Part shown: piece after piece, positions 35,701 to 43,563 of the stretch
Numbering within the stretch: position 1 is the stretch's first letter
Layout: each line of letters begins with the position of its first letter
Assembly (NCBI GenBank): GCA_943787605.1
Contig: CALSNB010000001.1
Location: forward strand, 1,240,001 to 1,304,000
DNA: 64,000 nucleotides
From: GCA-2697345 sp002697345
Lineage (GTDB): Bacteria; Pseudomonadota; Alphaproteobacteria; Rhodobacterales; Rhodobacteraceae
Direction of reading: 5' to 3'
Translations under genes and position numbers: made by a program
The notes under the pieces: model-generated
Database searches by the model: none
Told to the model about the DNA's origin: nothing
Seen by the model: only the letters and a program-made list of their open reading frames with translations

Positions 35701-36215
35701 CCAGATATTCCCGCTGCCTCTTCCAAAATCCGTCTTCTGGACTTTGGCTTTGCATTGATTAATTCTGCTATCTGACCTTGCCTAACCAAGGCTGGTGAGT
35801 GAGCTCCTGTAGAGGCATCAGCAAAGAGCATCTGCACATCGCGAGCCCTCGCATCCTTACTGTTAACCTTATAAGCGGAGCCAGAGTCCCGTGCAATTCG
35901 CCGCACAACTTCAAATTCAGAAAATTGATCATACTCAGCTGGTGCCGATCTATCTGAATTATCAATTTTTAAAGCTACTTCAGCAAAGTTCTTTGCTGGG
36001 CGAGAGGCTGCACCCGAAAAAATCACATCGTCCATGCCAGAACCCCGCATTGCTTTAGGACGATTTTCTCCCATAACCCATCGGAGCGCTTCGAGTAGAT
36101 TTGACTTTCCACAGCCGTTAGGTCCAACAACACCCGTAAGACCATCCGAGATTACTAAATCTGTGGAATCAACAAAGCTTTTAAACCCATTTAATCTTAG
36201 TTTAGAAAATCGCAA
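32760..36215 (-). CDS. smc: Chromosome segregation protein SMC
   Basis: 1151 residues from a TTG at 36215, preceded by GAAGGG six bases away. This gives the family N-terminus (fMet)-RFSKLRLNGFKSFVD, so the in-frame ATG 16 codons upstream is rejected. Walker A VVGPNGCGKSNLLEAL lies near residue 25. Two long coiled coils flank a hinge around residues 490-640. The C-terminal signature LSLLSGGEQTLTALALIFAVF, Walker B LCVLDEVDAPLDDAN and D-loop follow. SMC with ScpAB compacts and resolves chromosomes. Converges on the MltB-like gene. Confidence 0.97.
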   Translation of the reverse strand: MRFSKLRLNGFKSFVDSTDLVISDGLTGVVGPNGCGKSNLLEALRWVMGENRPKAMRGSGMDDVIFSGAASRPAKNFAEVALKIDNSDRSAPAEYDQFSEFEVVRRIARDSGSAYKVNSKDARARDVQMLFADASTGAHSPALVRQGQIAELINAKPKSRRRILEEAAGISGLYQRRHEAELKLSGADTNLSRLDDTIEQLASQLGHLAKQAKQAVRYREIGEELRKLEGQLLYIKWKEAESIRVSAELEKEKSQLRASEVETEAKKFLNEREVLEDTLPQLREDNSNFAKKLQDLLVQREFLVNSEKQILQDISKLQADIDQLEFDIIRETSLNQDAVETLKRLEIEKAELALVGENYSSRLEAAIEDSRVSALDLQGLELRLSNQTEDNARLMAQHQSAEGLYEELKATLVRIISEEKKANIELEASRIIVASESLKATEAKDKFRDAKIEFELADSQLEKINLSRNDVQSKEAKARAISSEAEGIETALRAESGAVSRLLDRETSEIKQIIDRIKVKPGYELALGAAFQDDLKNPEIEKDVGTGWINLKPDYPAQNLPGDVEPLSSFVSGPELLSRRITQIGVVSNKLGAKLQSQLMPGQRLVSKEGACWRWDGFKVEAVDASTSSALRLQQLNRLEELKQELEQAISKSLGSRQAHTSLQAELLELTNFDQETRLTRQNADKIMTELNRVMSSAESEKSIAEGKVENLLLTVARYKNDSDNIQKRLLEAEKAINNLGDLKFARNELEKLKEEVIVSRTTMISKRGVAESIRTENEIRVQRLKEIDEHFLVWVSRREFAEDRIKELKSRRVILEEKLKVSEKKPNELVLEQDQLQEKIHSSEVFAHDVAEQLKTAEGLLRQALESERTSERVASEAREDRARNEVLLESALSNVVVCLKKIKDEYDTSPELLRSDLQLDSENTTESWKLEEKVDRLKRQRDNLGAVNLRAEEDAKEVQEQYDFIKGEKDELTEAIKKLRSGIASLNKEGRERILTAFEQVNENFSNLFKHLFNGGDGKLVMVESDDPLDAGLEIMCQPPGKKLSTLSLLSGGEQTLTALALIFAVFLANPAPLCVLDEVDAPLDDANVTRFCDLLDEMNRRTNTRFLIITHHAVTMSRMDRLFGVTMGELGVSQLVSVDLKRAEALVA

Positions 36216-36383
36216 GTAACCCTTCTCTCTGCTTAGGCCCGGAATAAAGTGGAGAAAGTCCACTATTAAATAATAAACACTTCATGTTGTAAGAACAACT
36301 ACTTTATATACACAATGTATGTATTTGCAATCAACACAGCTGAGTTCATTACAACTTTTTTTACTCAACTATAAAGATAATGC

Positions 36384-36413
36384 TTGACGATTCATTCTTG
36401 TAAAGCGCATGTT
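36384..36413 (+). promoter_or_regulatory. Candidate promoter of the B12 riboswitch transcript
   Basis: TTGACG (36384-36389), 18-base spacer, CATGTT (36408-36413), ending about eight bases before the riboswitch P1 stem. Good -35, modest -10. The remaining 36216-36383 is AT-rich and presumably holds the divergent smc promoter. Confidence 0.45.
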
Positions 36414-36420
36414 CTTTTCA

Positions 36421-36613
36421 CAAGGTTCGATTTAATTTGCAAAAGCACTTTATGATGAAATGGGAATATGGTGAGAGTGACCCAAACCGGGATTCAAAGC
36501 CAAAGCCGCCCCCGCGACTGTAAGCGGTGAGCAACTATCTAAACGTCACTGAGATTAATTCTTGGGAAGACAGATACGTAGCCACGACCCGCAAGCCAGG
36601 AGACCAGCCTTGA
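36421..36613 (+). ncRNA. Cobalamin (B12) riboswitch
   Basis: The conserved core is visible: GCCCCCGCGACTGTAAGCGG at about 36507-36526 and the B12 box AAGCCAGGAGACCAGCC at 36593-36609. The closing P1 pairs CAAGG (36421-36425) with CCTTG (36609-36613). A CCGTC/GACGG hairpin (about 36630-36645) sits between the aptamer and the cbtB ribosome site AGGAG (36650-36654), consistent with translational control by B12. It governs cbtB-cbtA-cobW-GNAT-cobN. Confidence 0.96.
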
Positions 36614-36660
36614 AATGTTTAAACCCCAACCGTCGGGTGTGACGGAAATAGGAGAAAGAA

Positions 36661-36849
36661 ATGCAAGGTCAAACAAAAGTATTAACATTACAAAATGAAA
36701 TTACAAATTCTAGCAGCCAGTTTGCTTCAATATTTGGAGCTATCATAATTGGAGGGTTCCTTTTATTTGCTTCAGGATTTGCTCAAGCAACCATAGTCCA
36801 TGACTCAGCTCATGATTTAAGACACTCTATGGCATTTCCCTGCCACTAG
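36661..36849 (+). CDS. cbtB: CbtB, small cobalt transporter subunit
   Basis: 62 residues: one membrane helix (about 24-43, FGAIIIGGFLLFASGFAQA) and a short His-rich C-terminus (HDSAHDLRHSMAFPCH) typical of CbtB. CbtA/CbtB form a predicted cobalt importer regularly placed behind B12 riboswitches. Starts six bases after AGGAG; cbtA follows after three bases. Confidence 0.92.
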   Translation: MQGQTKVLTLQNEITNSSSQFASIFGAIIIGGFLLFASGFAQATIVHDSAHDLRHSMAFPCH

Positions 36850-36852
36850 AAA

Positions 36853-37539
36853 ATGTTCAAAAATATATTTGTGAGTGCCGTGTTTTGCGGCACTGTAGTA
36901 GGTGCATTAGCGACAGTGATGCAAATGCTATTAATAACTCCACTTTTATTAGAGGCTGAGCTTTTTGAGACTGGGCAAAGTATTCACTTCATCACTGATG
37001 GTTCTCCAGAAAGCCCTGTAAAGCACGTTGATATCTGGCAAGACCCGTACCGTCACCTGATGACTTTATGTTTTAATCTTGTAACATTTACCGGCTTTGG
37101 GTTTTTACTTTTAGCGGCTATCGCTTTTTTTGACAAACGTGGATTTACCATAAATAAAGCAGAGGGTATCGTTGCAGGAGTGTGTGGTTTTTTTATTTTC
37201 CAACTCGCTCCGGCAGTGGGTCTACCACCAGAGCTTCCTGGAACAATTAGTGTGACAGTGGGACTTAAGCAAACCTGGTGGATAGCTACTATTTTTTGTA
37301 CGACAATAGGAATTTTATTACTTTTCCTTGCTAAGCACAAAATATTAACAGCTTTTGGTATTATATTTATCATAATTCCTCATTTGGTAGGGCACCCCAA
37401 ACTGGAAACTTACTTTGGTGTCGCTCCTCCGGAACTAGCAGCAGAGTTTGCCTCGCGAGCTTTGGCAGTTAGCCTAGTCTCGTGGATAATTTTAGGAATT
37501 ATTTCAAGTCAGTTTTGGAAATATTTAGAAAAGGATTAA
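36853..37539 (+). CDS. cbtA: CbtA, cobalt transporter membrane subunit
   Basis: 228 residues with about five to six membrane helices (around 8-30, 70-90, 102-122, 143-160, 163-180, 205-222). Conserved HXXD/H-like features include FQLAPAVGLPPELPG and IPHLVGHPK. Predicted cobalt permease of the CbtAB system. The substrate assignment rests on riboswitch control and neighbouring cobW/cobN. Confidence 0.92.
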   Translation: MFKNIFVSAVFCGTVVGALATVMQMLLITPLLLEAELFETGQSIHFITDGSPESPVKHVDIWQDPYRHLMTLCFNLVTFTGFGFLLLAAIAFFDKRGFTINKAEGIVAGVCGFFIFQLAPAVGLPPELPGTISVTVGLKQTWWIATIFCTTIGILLLFLAKHKILTAFGIIFIIIPHLVGHPKLETYFGVAPPELAAEFASRALAVSLVSWIILGIISSQFWKYLEKD

Positions 37540-37545
37540 GAAATT

Positions 37546-38589
37546 ATGAAAATACCTACTACTGTCATAACCGGCTTTCTAGGTTCAGGTAAAACAACCC
37601 TTATTCGTGAATTATTGCAAAATACTGAAGGAAAAAAAATAGCATTAATAATTAATGAGTTTGGAGACCTTGGAGTCGATGGGGACATATTAAAAGGTTG
37701 TGGAGATGAAACATGCTCTGAAGATGATATCATGGAGCTCTCAAACGGTTGTATCTGTTGTACTGTTGCTGACGATTTTATACCCACCCTAACTAAGTTA
37801 CTAGAACGAGATATAAAACCTGATCATATTGTAATTGAAACATCTGGCCTTGCACTACCCCAACCACTTATCAGAGCGTTCAATTGGCCAGAGATATCTA
37901 CTCAGGTTACAGTTGACAGTGTAATAACAGTAGTTGATGGCGACGCAGCTCATAAAGGTCAGTTCTCCAATAGTTTAGAGGCTATAGAAAAGCAAAGAGA
38001 ACAGGATGAAAATATTGATCATGATACCCCAATATCTGAATTATTTGAAGACCAGTTAGCATGTGCAGATTTAATCATTATAAATAAATCTGATCTAATA
38101 TCGGTCTCTGAAATGAAAAATCTACAAACTGAATTGAGTTCGAATACTCGTGCAGGCGTCCAAATAATTCAATCTACCATGGGAAAAGTGCCATCAAAAA
38201 TACTTTTGGGACGGAACGTAAGTGCAGAAAAAGATATTCAAAGCCGTCATGAAATTCATCATGACCACCACCACGACGAACATCATCACGATGAGCATCA
38301 TCATGATGATTTCGAAAGTTTTATCGTGACTCTACCAGAGATAAAAAATCAAGAAGAGTTCATTAAAAGGATGGAAGATGTAATAGTAAACCACGGTATT
38401 CTTAGATTAAAAGGTTTTGCATCTATAGAAGGAAAACCATTGAGGATGACAGTCCAAGCCGTTGGCCCTCGAATAGAAACATATTTTGAGCAATCTAAAA
38501 GTGAGAATAATACTCGCGACACACAACTAGTAATTATCGGAAATAGCGGTCTTAATAAAGATATTATTTCAAGCACTCTAGTGGGATGA
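37546..38589 (+). CDS. cobW: CobW, G3E-family GTPase / cobalt metallochaperone
   Basis: 347 residues. Walker A GFLGSGKTTLIREL near residue 9, the switch-region NEFGDLGVDGD, the metal-binding CICCTV (CxCC) near 69-72, and NKSD base recognition near 182. A His/Asp-rich loop (HHDHHHDEHHHDEHHHDD, around residues 241-258) precedes the C-terminal CobW_C domain. Family members deliver metals to client chelatases; here the likely client is CobN. Its stop overlaps the next ATG by four bases. Confidence 0.95.
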   Translation: MKIPTTVITGFLGSGKTTLIRELLQNTEGKKIALIINEFGDLGVDGDILKGCGDETCSEDDIMELSNGCICCTVADDFIPTLTKLLERDIKPDHIVIETSGLALPQPLIRAFNWPEISTQVTVDSVITVVDGDAAHKGQFSNSLEAIEKQREQDENIDHDTPISELFEDQLACADLIIINKSDLISVSEMKNLQTELSSNTRAGVQIIQSTMGKVPSKILLGRNVSAEKDIQSRHEIHHDHHHDEHHHDEHHHDDFESFIVTLPEIKNQEEFIKRMEDVIVNHGILRLKGFASIEGKPLRMTVQAVGPRIETYFEQSKSENNTRDTQLVIIGNSGLNKDIISSTLVG

Positions 38590-39041
38590 GACTCCAAACG
38601 CGTATAGCTAATCCGTCATCTAAAGAAGGTATTAAACTTTTAACAGACAGTTACGCATTGATGAGCACTCTTTTTCCTCCAGAAGATAATCATGCTCTAT
38701 CTATAGAAGACTTCAAAGCGCCAAACATATATTTCATTATAGCATATAAAGACGATAAACCTTGTGGGTGTGGGGCACTTGCAACCAAATCAAATTATGG
38801 AGAATTAAAGTCCATTTTTGTTGATGAAAAATGTCGGAGAATTGGTATTGGGGAACTAATAATGATGGACTTAGAAGTTAAAGCAAAAAATCTTAAATTA
38901 AATGAATTATACTTAGAGACCGGCGCAAATCTACTTGCGGCGATCAAACTTTACAGAAAATTAGGTTTCATAGAGTGTGGCCCTTTTGGTGACTATAAGG
39001 AAAGTCCGCATAGCTTTTTTATGTTTAAGAAACTCGACTAA
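38586..39041 (+). CDS. GNAT-family N-acetyltransferase inside the cob operon
   Basis: 151 residues with the GNAT acetyl-CoA loop ELKSIFVDEKCRRIGIGELIMMDLE (motif A, R/Q-x-x-G-x-G/A form) near residue 77, and ELYLETGANLLAAIKLYRKLGFIECGPFGDY as the C-terminal half. Four-base overlap with cobW and one-base overlap with cobN lock it into the operon. The substrate is unknown. A link to cobalamin synthesis is suggested only by context. Confidence 0.87.
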   Translation: MRLQTRIANPSSKEGIKLLTDSYALMSTLFPPEDNHALSIEDFKAPNIYFIIAYKDDKPCGCGALATKSNYGELKSIFVDEKCRRIGIGELIMMDLEVKAKNLKLNELYLETGANLLAAIKLYRKLGFIECGPFGDYKESPHSFFMFKKLD

Positions 39042-42000
39042 TGCATTTACTAGCAGCAAAATCTGGAACAATTGATGATGGTCTAGAACCTTTTGACTTG
39101 TCTCAAACTCCAGCAGATCTATTGTTTATTTCCTCTGCAGACTCGGAACTAACGGCACTAAGTGAAGCCATTACAGAGACGAACCATAAAAGTACTGTTA
39201 GGCTTGCCAGTCTTAATCATCTGCAACACCCAATGTCTGTCGACTTACACTTGGATCAAACTGCCGCCAAGTCAAAATTAGTAATTATCAGAGTATTGGG
39301 CGGTTTGGGTTATTGGCAATATGGAGTCGAGCAATACTCATCAATCTTAAGAGAAAAGAAAATCCCAATCGCATTGTTACCAGGTGACGATAAGCCCGAC
39401 CCTGAGCTCCGAAATCTTTCAACAGTTAAGGATGAAGATTACGATCAGCTCTGGGGGTATTTAGTAGAGGGAGGATTAGAGAATGCAGGGAATTTTCTAA
39501 AATATACAAACTCAATGCTAAAGGGGGATATAAACCCGCCAAGCCCCAAGCCAGTACTAAAAGCAGGCGTGTATTGGCCTGGAGAGGGGTTAACTTCCCC
39601 TGAGGAGATTTATAAAAACTGGAACTTAGAACAGCCAGTAGTGCCAATTATATTCTACCGCGCACTTATCCAAGGCGTCGGGTTAAATCCCGTAAATAGA
39701 TTGGTAAAAGCCTTAATAAAAGATAGTTTAAATCCTCTACCGATATTTGTAGCCTCTTTAAAAGATCCTCTATGCCAAGCTACAATTGAAACAATTTTTA
39801 AAAAAAGCCCTCCAACAGTTATTCTAAATAGTACAGCTTTTTCAGTTAACTCTCTTAACTCCGAGCAAAAAACACCTGACAATCCCTTAACGTCAGTGGC
39901 AGCAAATAAGGCACCAGTATTCCAAATGATTTTTTCATCGTCAACTGAGGACGTATGGGAGGCTGAACTTAACGGCTTATCTGGGAGGGATATTGCTATG
40001 AATGTTGCTCTCCCTGAAGTTGATGGAAGGATCTTATCTAGAGCTGTGAGCTTTAAGGGAGAGTCATTTTATGATGATGTCACAGAATGCTCCATCACAA
40101 CATACAGAGCCCGAGGAGATCGAATTACATTTGTAAGCAACTTAGCTAAGAATTGGTGTAATCTGAGACAAGTTGAAAATAAGTACTCCCGTCCAGCTTT
40201 CATAATGGCAAACTATCCAAATCGAGATGGAAGATTAGCCAACGGGGTAGGGTTAGATACACCTGAATCAATAATAACAGTCTCAAAAGAATTAAATAAA
40301 AACGGATACAGCTTGAATGGCTTTCCAGAGTCTTCGGCAGAATTAATGAAAATATTAACATCAGGTCCAACAAATTGGTTACCAGATCGAGCTAAGAAAT
40401 CTGGGGGAGAGTTTTATCCTTTGGAAAACTACCTCGAAGAATACAAAAAACTTCCATATGAATTTAGATCCAAGGTTGAAGCCCGTTGGGGTCTTCCAGA
40501 CGATGATCCCTTCATTAAGTCTTTTTCGTCCCATGCACAAAAAAAGAAACTTAAAGGTTTTGCTCTATCCATTCATCGATTCCATAATGTAATAGTTGGA
40601 CTTCAACCTGCGCGCGGATATAATATTGATGCGAAAGAGACTTATCACAGCCCTGATTTAATGCCTCCTCATAACTACATAGCCTTTTATTTTTGGATAA
40701 GGTTTGAATTTAAAGCCCACGCAATAATTCACATGGGAAAGCATGGAAACTTAGAGTGGCTTCCTGGAAAGTCATTAGCTTTAAGTAATTCTTGTACTCC
40801 AGAGGCCATTTTTGGCCCAACTCCACATATTTATCCATTTATAGTCAATGACCCTGGTGAGGGTACCCAAGCAAAAAGGCGCTCTCAGGCAGTAATAATT
40901 GATCACTTAACACCACCTATGGCTAGAGCAGAAACATATGGACCCTTAAGAGAGCTTGAAGGTTTGATAGATGAATACTACGAAGCACATTCAATAGATC
41001 AGAGACGCGTAAAAATCCTTCAAAAAGAAATATTAAGCCTAACTGGCGCTTCAGGTCTCACTGATGATATCGGCCTTTCTGGAAAAGGCGACGAGAGTGA
41101 TTTAGCAAAACTAGATGCTTATTTATGTGATCTCAAAGAAGCTCAAATAAGAGATGGATTACATATTTTTGGTCTCTCTCCAACTGGAGACCTAGCCAGG
41201 GATCTCGTAATATCTTTAACAAGGCTGCCAAGGAATGACGGACGTAAAGGGAACTCCTCTTTGACCCAGGCTATAGCAAATGATTTCCATTTAGATCTAA
41301 ATACGCTGGATTCTAATATGTCTCAAACATGGGAGGGCCCATTTCCAAATGGATTAAAAGATATTTCAGAAGATAAGTGGAGATCTTTTGGCGATACTAT
41401 TGAACGTATCGAAATCTTCTCCCAAAAATTACTTGATGGCGAGAAGCAGTCCCCTGGATACCAAACTAATCATGTTTTAGATAAGATAAGAACTGAAATT
41501 CATCCTACGGTTTCAAACTGTGGGTCATCAGAGGTTTCTGGAATACTAGATGCATTAAATGGTAAATTTGTCCAACCAGGCCCATCTGGGGCACCCACCA
41601 GAGGAAGGTTAGATGTATTGCCAACTGGAAGAAATTTTTATTCTGTTGATAGTCGCTCAATACCAACGATTACGGCGTGGAATATTGGATGGAAATCAGC
41701 AAATTTATTACTAGAAAAACATTTACAAGATCATGGTGATTGGTTGAGGACAATACTTCTCTCAGCTTGGGGCACCTCAAATATGCGAACAGGAGGTGAT
41801 GATATAGCCCAATGCTTAGCTCTGATGGGAGTAAAACCGAAATGGGACGATATAAGCAAACGAGTGCTTGGTTTTGAAATTCTACCCTTGAGTGTTTTAG
41901 GGAGACCGCGCGTTGATGTAACCTTACGTATTTCAGGTTTTTTCCGAGATGCCTTCCCCCAGTTAATCTCCCTTGTAGACAGTGCCGCTACATCAATAAT

Positions 42001-42766
42001 GAATTTGAATGAACCGCCTGACCAAAACATAGCTGCCGCCAGGTTTAAATCTGGTGAAGATAGCAACAGAGTTTATGGAGCCAAACCAGGAGCGTATGGT
42101 GCTGGTCTTCAGGCATTGATTGATGAGAGAATATGGAACTCTAAAAGTGATTTAGCAGAGTCTTATATAGAATGGGGTAGCTATGCATATGGAAAAGATG
42201 CAAGTGGTACAAAAAAAATAGAAGGTTTTAAAACTCGTTTAAAACAAACGGAAGCAATCGTACAAAATCAAGATAATCGTGAACATGATATTTTAGATAG
42301 TGATGATTATTATCAGTTTGAGGGGGGCGCTGCCGCAGCAGTTTCAACCTTACAAGGTGTTAATCGACCAATCTATCATAACGATCATTCCAGACCTGAG
42401 AGACCAATAATTAGAACGCTGGAAGAAGAGATATCTAGAGTAGTAAGGTCACGAGTAGTAAACCCTAAATGGATAAATGGCGTCAAAAGGCACGGTTATA
42501 AAGGCGCATTTGAAATGGCCGCCACATTGGACTATTTATTTGCTTTTTCTGCCACAACCGGAGCTGTTAAGAGCCATCACTTCGATCTCACCTACGAAGC
42601 ATACCTTGAAGACACTGAAACCTTCAATTTTATAAAAGATAATAACGAGTCAGCTCTTTTTGAAATGGCTGAAAAATTTAAAGAGGCATTGGACAGAGGT
42701 CTCTGGAGACCTAAGTCTAATTCTGCAAGAACCAGGCTTGAAGCAATAAGTAAGAAATTAATTTAA
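39041..42766 (+). CDS. cobN: Aerobic cobaltochelatase subunit CobN
   Basis: 1241 residues, normal CobN/ChlH-type size. Recognisable blocks are ALLPGDDKPDPEL near residue 110, ARWGLPDDDPFIK near 485, HMGKHGNLEWLPGKSLALS near 566, YPFIVNDPGEGTQAKRRSQAVIIDHLTPPMARA near 605, and LSAWGTSNMRTGGDDIAQCLALMGVKP near 907. It is the large subunit of the ATP-dependent chelatase inserting cobalt into hydrogenobyrinate a,c-diamide. CobS and CobT are not in this window. Confidence 0.96.
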   Translation: MHLLAAKSGTIDDGLEPFDLSQTPADLLFISSADSELTALSEAITETNHKSTVRLASLNHLQHPMSVDLHLDQTAAKSKLVIIRVLGGLGYWQYGVEQYSSILREKKIPIALLPGDDKPDPELRNLSTVKDEDYDQLWGYLVEGGLENAGNFLKYTNSMLKGDINPPSPKPVLKAGVYWPGEGLTSPEEIYKNWNLEQPVVPIIFYRALIQGVGLNPVNRLVKALIKDSLNPLPIFVASLKDPLCQATIETIFKKSPPTVILNSTAFSVNSLNSEQKTPDNPLTSVAANKAPVFQMIFSSSTEDVWEAELNGLSGRDIAMNVALPEVDGRILSRAVSFKGESFYDDVTECSITTYRARGDRITFVSNLAKNWCNLRQVENKYSRPAFIMANYPNRDGRLANGVGLDTPESIITVSKELNKNGYSLNGFPESSAELMKILTSGPTNWLPDRAKKSGGEFYPLENYLEEYKKLPYEFRSKVEARWGLPDDDPFIKSFSSHAQKKKLKGFALSIHRFHNVIVGLQPARGYNIDAKETYHSPDLMPPHNYIAFYFWIRFEFKAHAIIHMGKHGNLEWLPGKSLALSNSCTPEAIFGPTPHIYPFIVNDPGEGTQAKRRSQAVIIDHLTPPMARAETYGPLRELEGLIDEYYEAHSIDQRRVKILQKEILSLTGASGLTDDIGLSGKGDESDLAKLDAYLCDLKEAQIRDGLHIFGLSPTGDLARDLVISLTRLPRNDGRKGNSSLTQAIANDFHLDLNTLDSNMSQTWEGPFPNGLKDISEDKWRSFGDTIERIEIFSQKLLDGEKQSPGYQTNHVLDKIRTEIHPTVSNCGSSEVSGILDALNGKFVQPGPSGAPTRGRLDVLPTGRNFYSVDSRSIPTITAWNIGWKSANLLLEKHLQDHGDWLRTILLSAWGTSNMRTGGDDIAQCLALMGVKPKWDDISKRVLGFEILPLSVLGRPRVDVTLRISGFFRDAFPQLISLVDSAATSIMNLNEPPDQNIAAARFKSGEDSNRVYGAKPGAYGAGLQALIDERIWNSKSDLAESYIEWGSYAYGKDASGTKKIEGFKTRLKQTEAIVQNQDNREHDILDSDDYYQFEGGAAAAVSTLQGVNRPIYHNDHSRPERPIIRTLEEEISRVVRSRVVNPKWINGVKRHGYKGAFEMAATLDYLFAFSATTGAVKSHHFDLTYEAYLEDTETFNFIKDNNESALFEMAEKFKEALDRGLWRPKSNSARTRLEAISKKLI

Positions 42767-42940
42767 GAAGGCATATACTTTTTTTCATTATAATTTTTTT
42801 TGAAATAGCAAAACCCATTAAACAGCTTATCACTTGTTGTTAGACACAATAGAAAATAGGATCTATAATTAGTAAACACAAAGCCGAATATCTCAAAATA
42901 TTTAATTAAAGCTCAGTTGTAAGAGTTAGGATAATTGATA

Positions 42941-43561
42941 ATGACCAAAACCGCACCTCAAGATACTGACAGACATAATCAAAAAATGCAGAAAAAAAAG
43001 GTTGCCAGAGATAAAATAATGGCGACTAAAACTGAAAAAAAAGGCTTGATTATTATAAATACTGGGAAAGGAAAGGGAAAGAGCTCTGCCGCTTTTGGTA
43101 TGATCTTTCGTTGTATAGCACACGGAATGCAATGTGCTGTAGTCCAATTTATAAAAGGCGGAATGAGTACAGGGGAACGTGATCTAATCTTAAAGAATTT
43201 TACTAATATATGCTCTTTTAATACAATGGGAGAGGGGTTCACATGGGAAACTCAAGACAAAGCGCGCGATATGGAAATGGCTGGTGCGGCTTGGGAGAAA
43301 GCTAAAGACCTAATTCGTGATCCAAAAAATACTATGGTTTTACTAGACGAAATTAATATTGCTTTGAGGTACGATTATATCGACGTGAAAGACATTACCA
43401 AATTCCTGTTAAATGAAAAACCTGAAATGACCCATGTCGTGATGACAGGTAGAAATGCCAAAGAAGAGTTAATTGAGATTGCAGATCTAGTTACTGAAAT
43501 GGAGTTGGTAAAACACCCCTTTAGGGGAGGAATAAAAGCTCAAATTGGTGTTGAGTACTAA
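42941..43561 (+). CDS. cobO: Cob(I)yrinic acid a,c-diamide adenosyltransferase
   Basis: 206 residues from the ATG at 42941; a TTG two codons upstream is less likely. Features are the family N-terminus HNQKMQKKKVARDKIMATKT, the P-loop IINTGKGKGKSSAAFGMIFR near residue 37, MVLLDEINIALRYDYID and HVVMTGRNAKEELIEIADLVTEM. Adds the 5'-deoxyadenosyl ligand. It lies 174 bases after cobN, in a gap containing no riboswitch core, and converges on the ThDP enzyme two bases after its stop. Confidence 0.95.
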   Translation: MTKTAPQDTDRHNQKMQKKKVARDKIMATKTEKKGLIIINTGKGKGKSSAAFGMIFRCIAHGMQCAVVQFIKGGMSTGERDLILKNFTNICSFNTMGEGFTWETQDKARDMEMAGAAWEKAKDLIRDPKNTMVLLDEINIALRYDYIDVKDITKFLLNEKPEMTHVVMTGRNAKEELIEIADLVTEMELVKHPFRGGIKAQIGVEY

Positions 43562-43563
43562 TA

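Noticed and set aside
32878..36219. Several open frames antisense to smc
   Set aside because: They lack ribosome sites and family features, and arise from the long coiled-coil codon pattern of smc.
36216..36263. ATG-initiated extension of smc by 16 codons
   Set aside because: The TTG at 36215 has a well-placed GAAGGG and yields the conserved RFSKLRLNGFKSFVD start and the typical length; the extension is not family-like.
38256..38313. Tandem repeat in cobW
   Set aside because: The CATCATGAT-like pattern is simply the His/Asp-rich loop common in CobW proteins.
42767..42940. Second B12 riboswitch ahead of cobO
   Set aside because: No B12 box or CCCCGCAACTGT-like core in this AT-rich gap.
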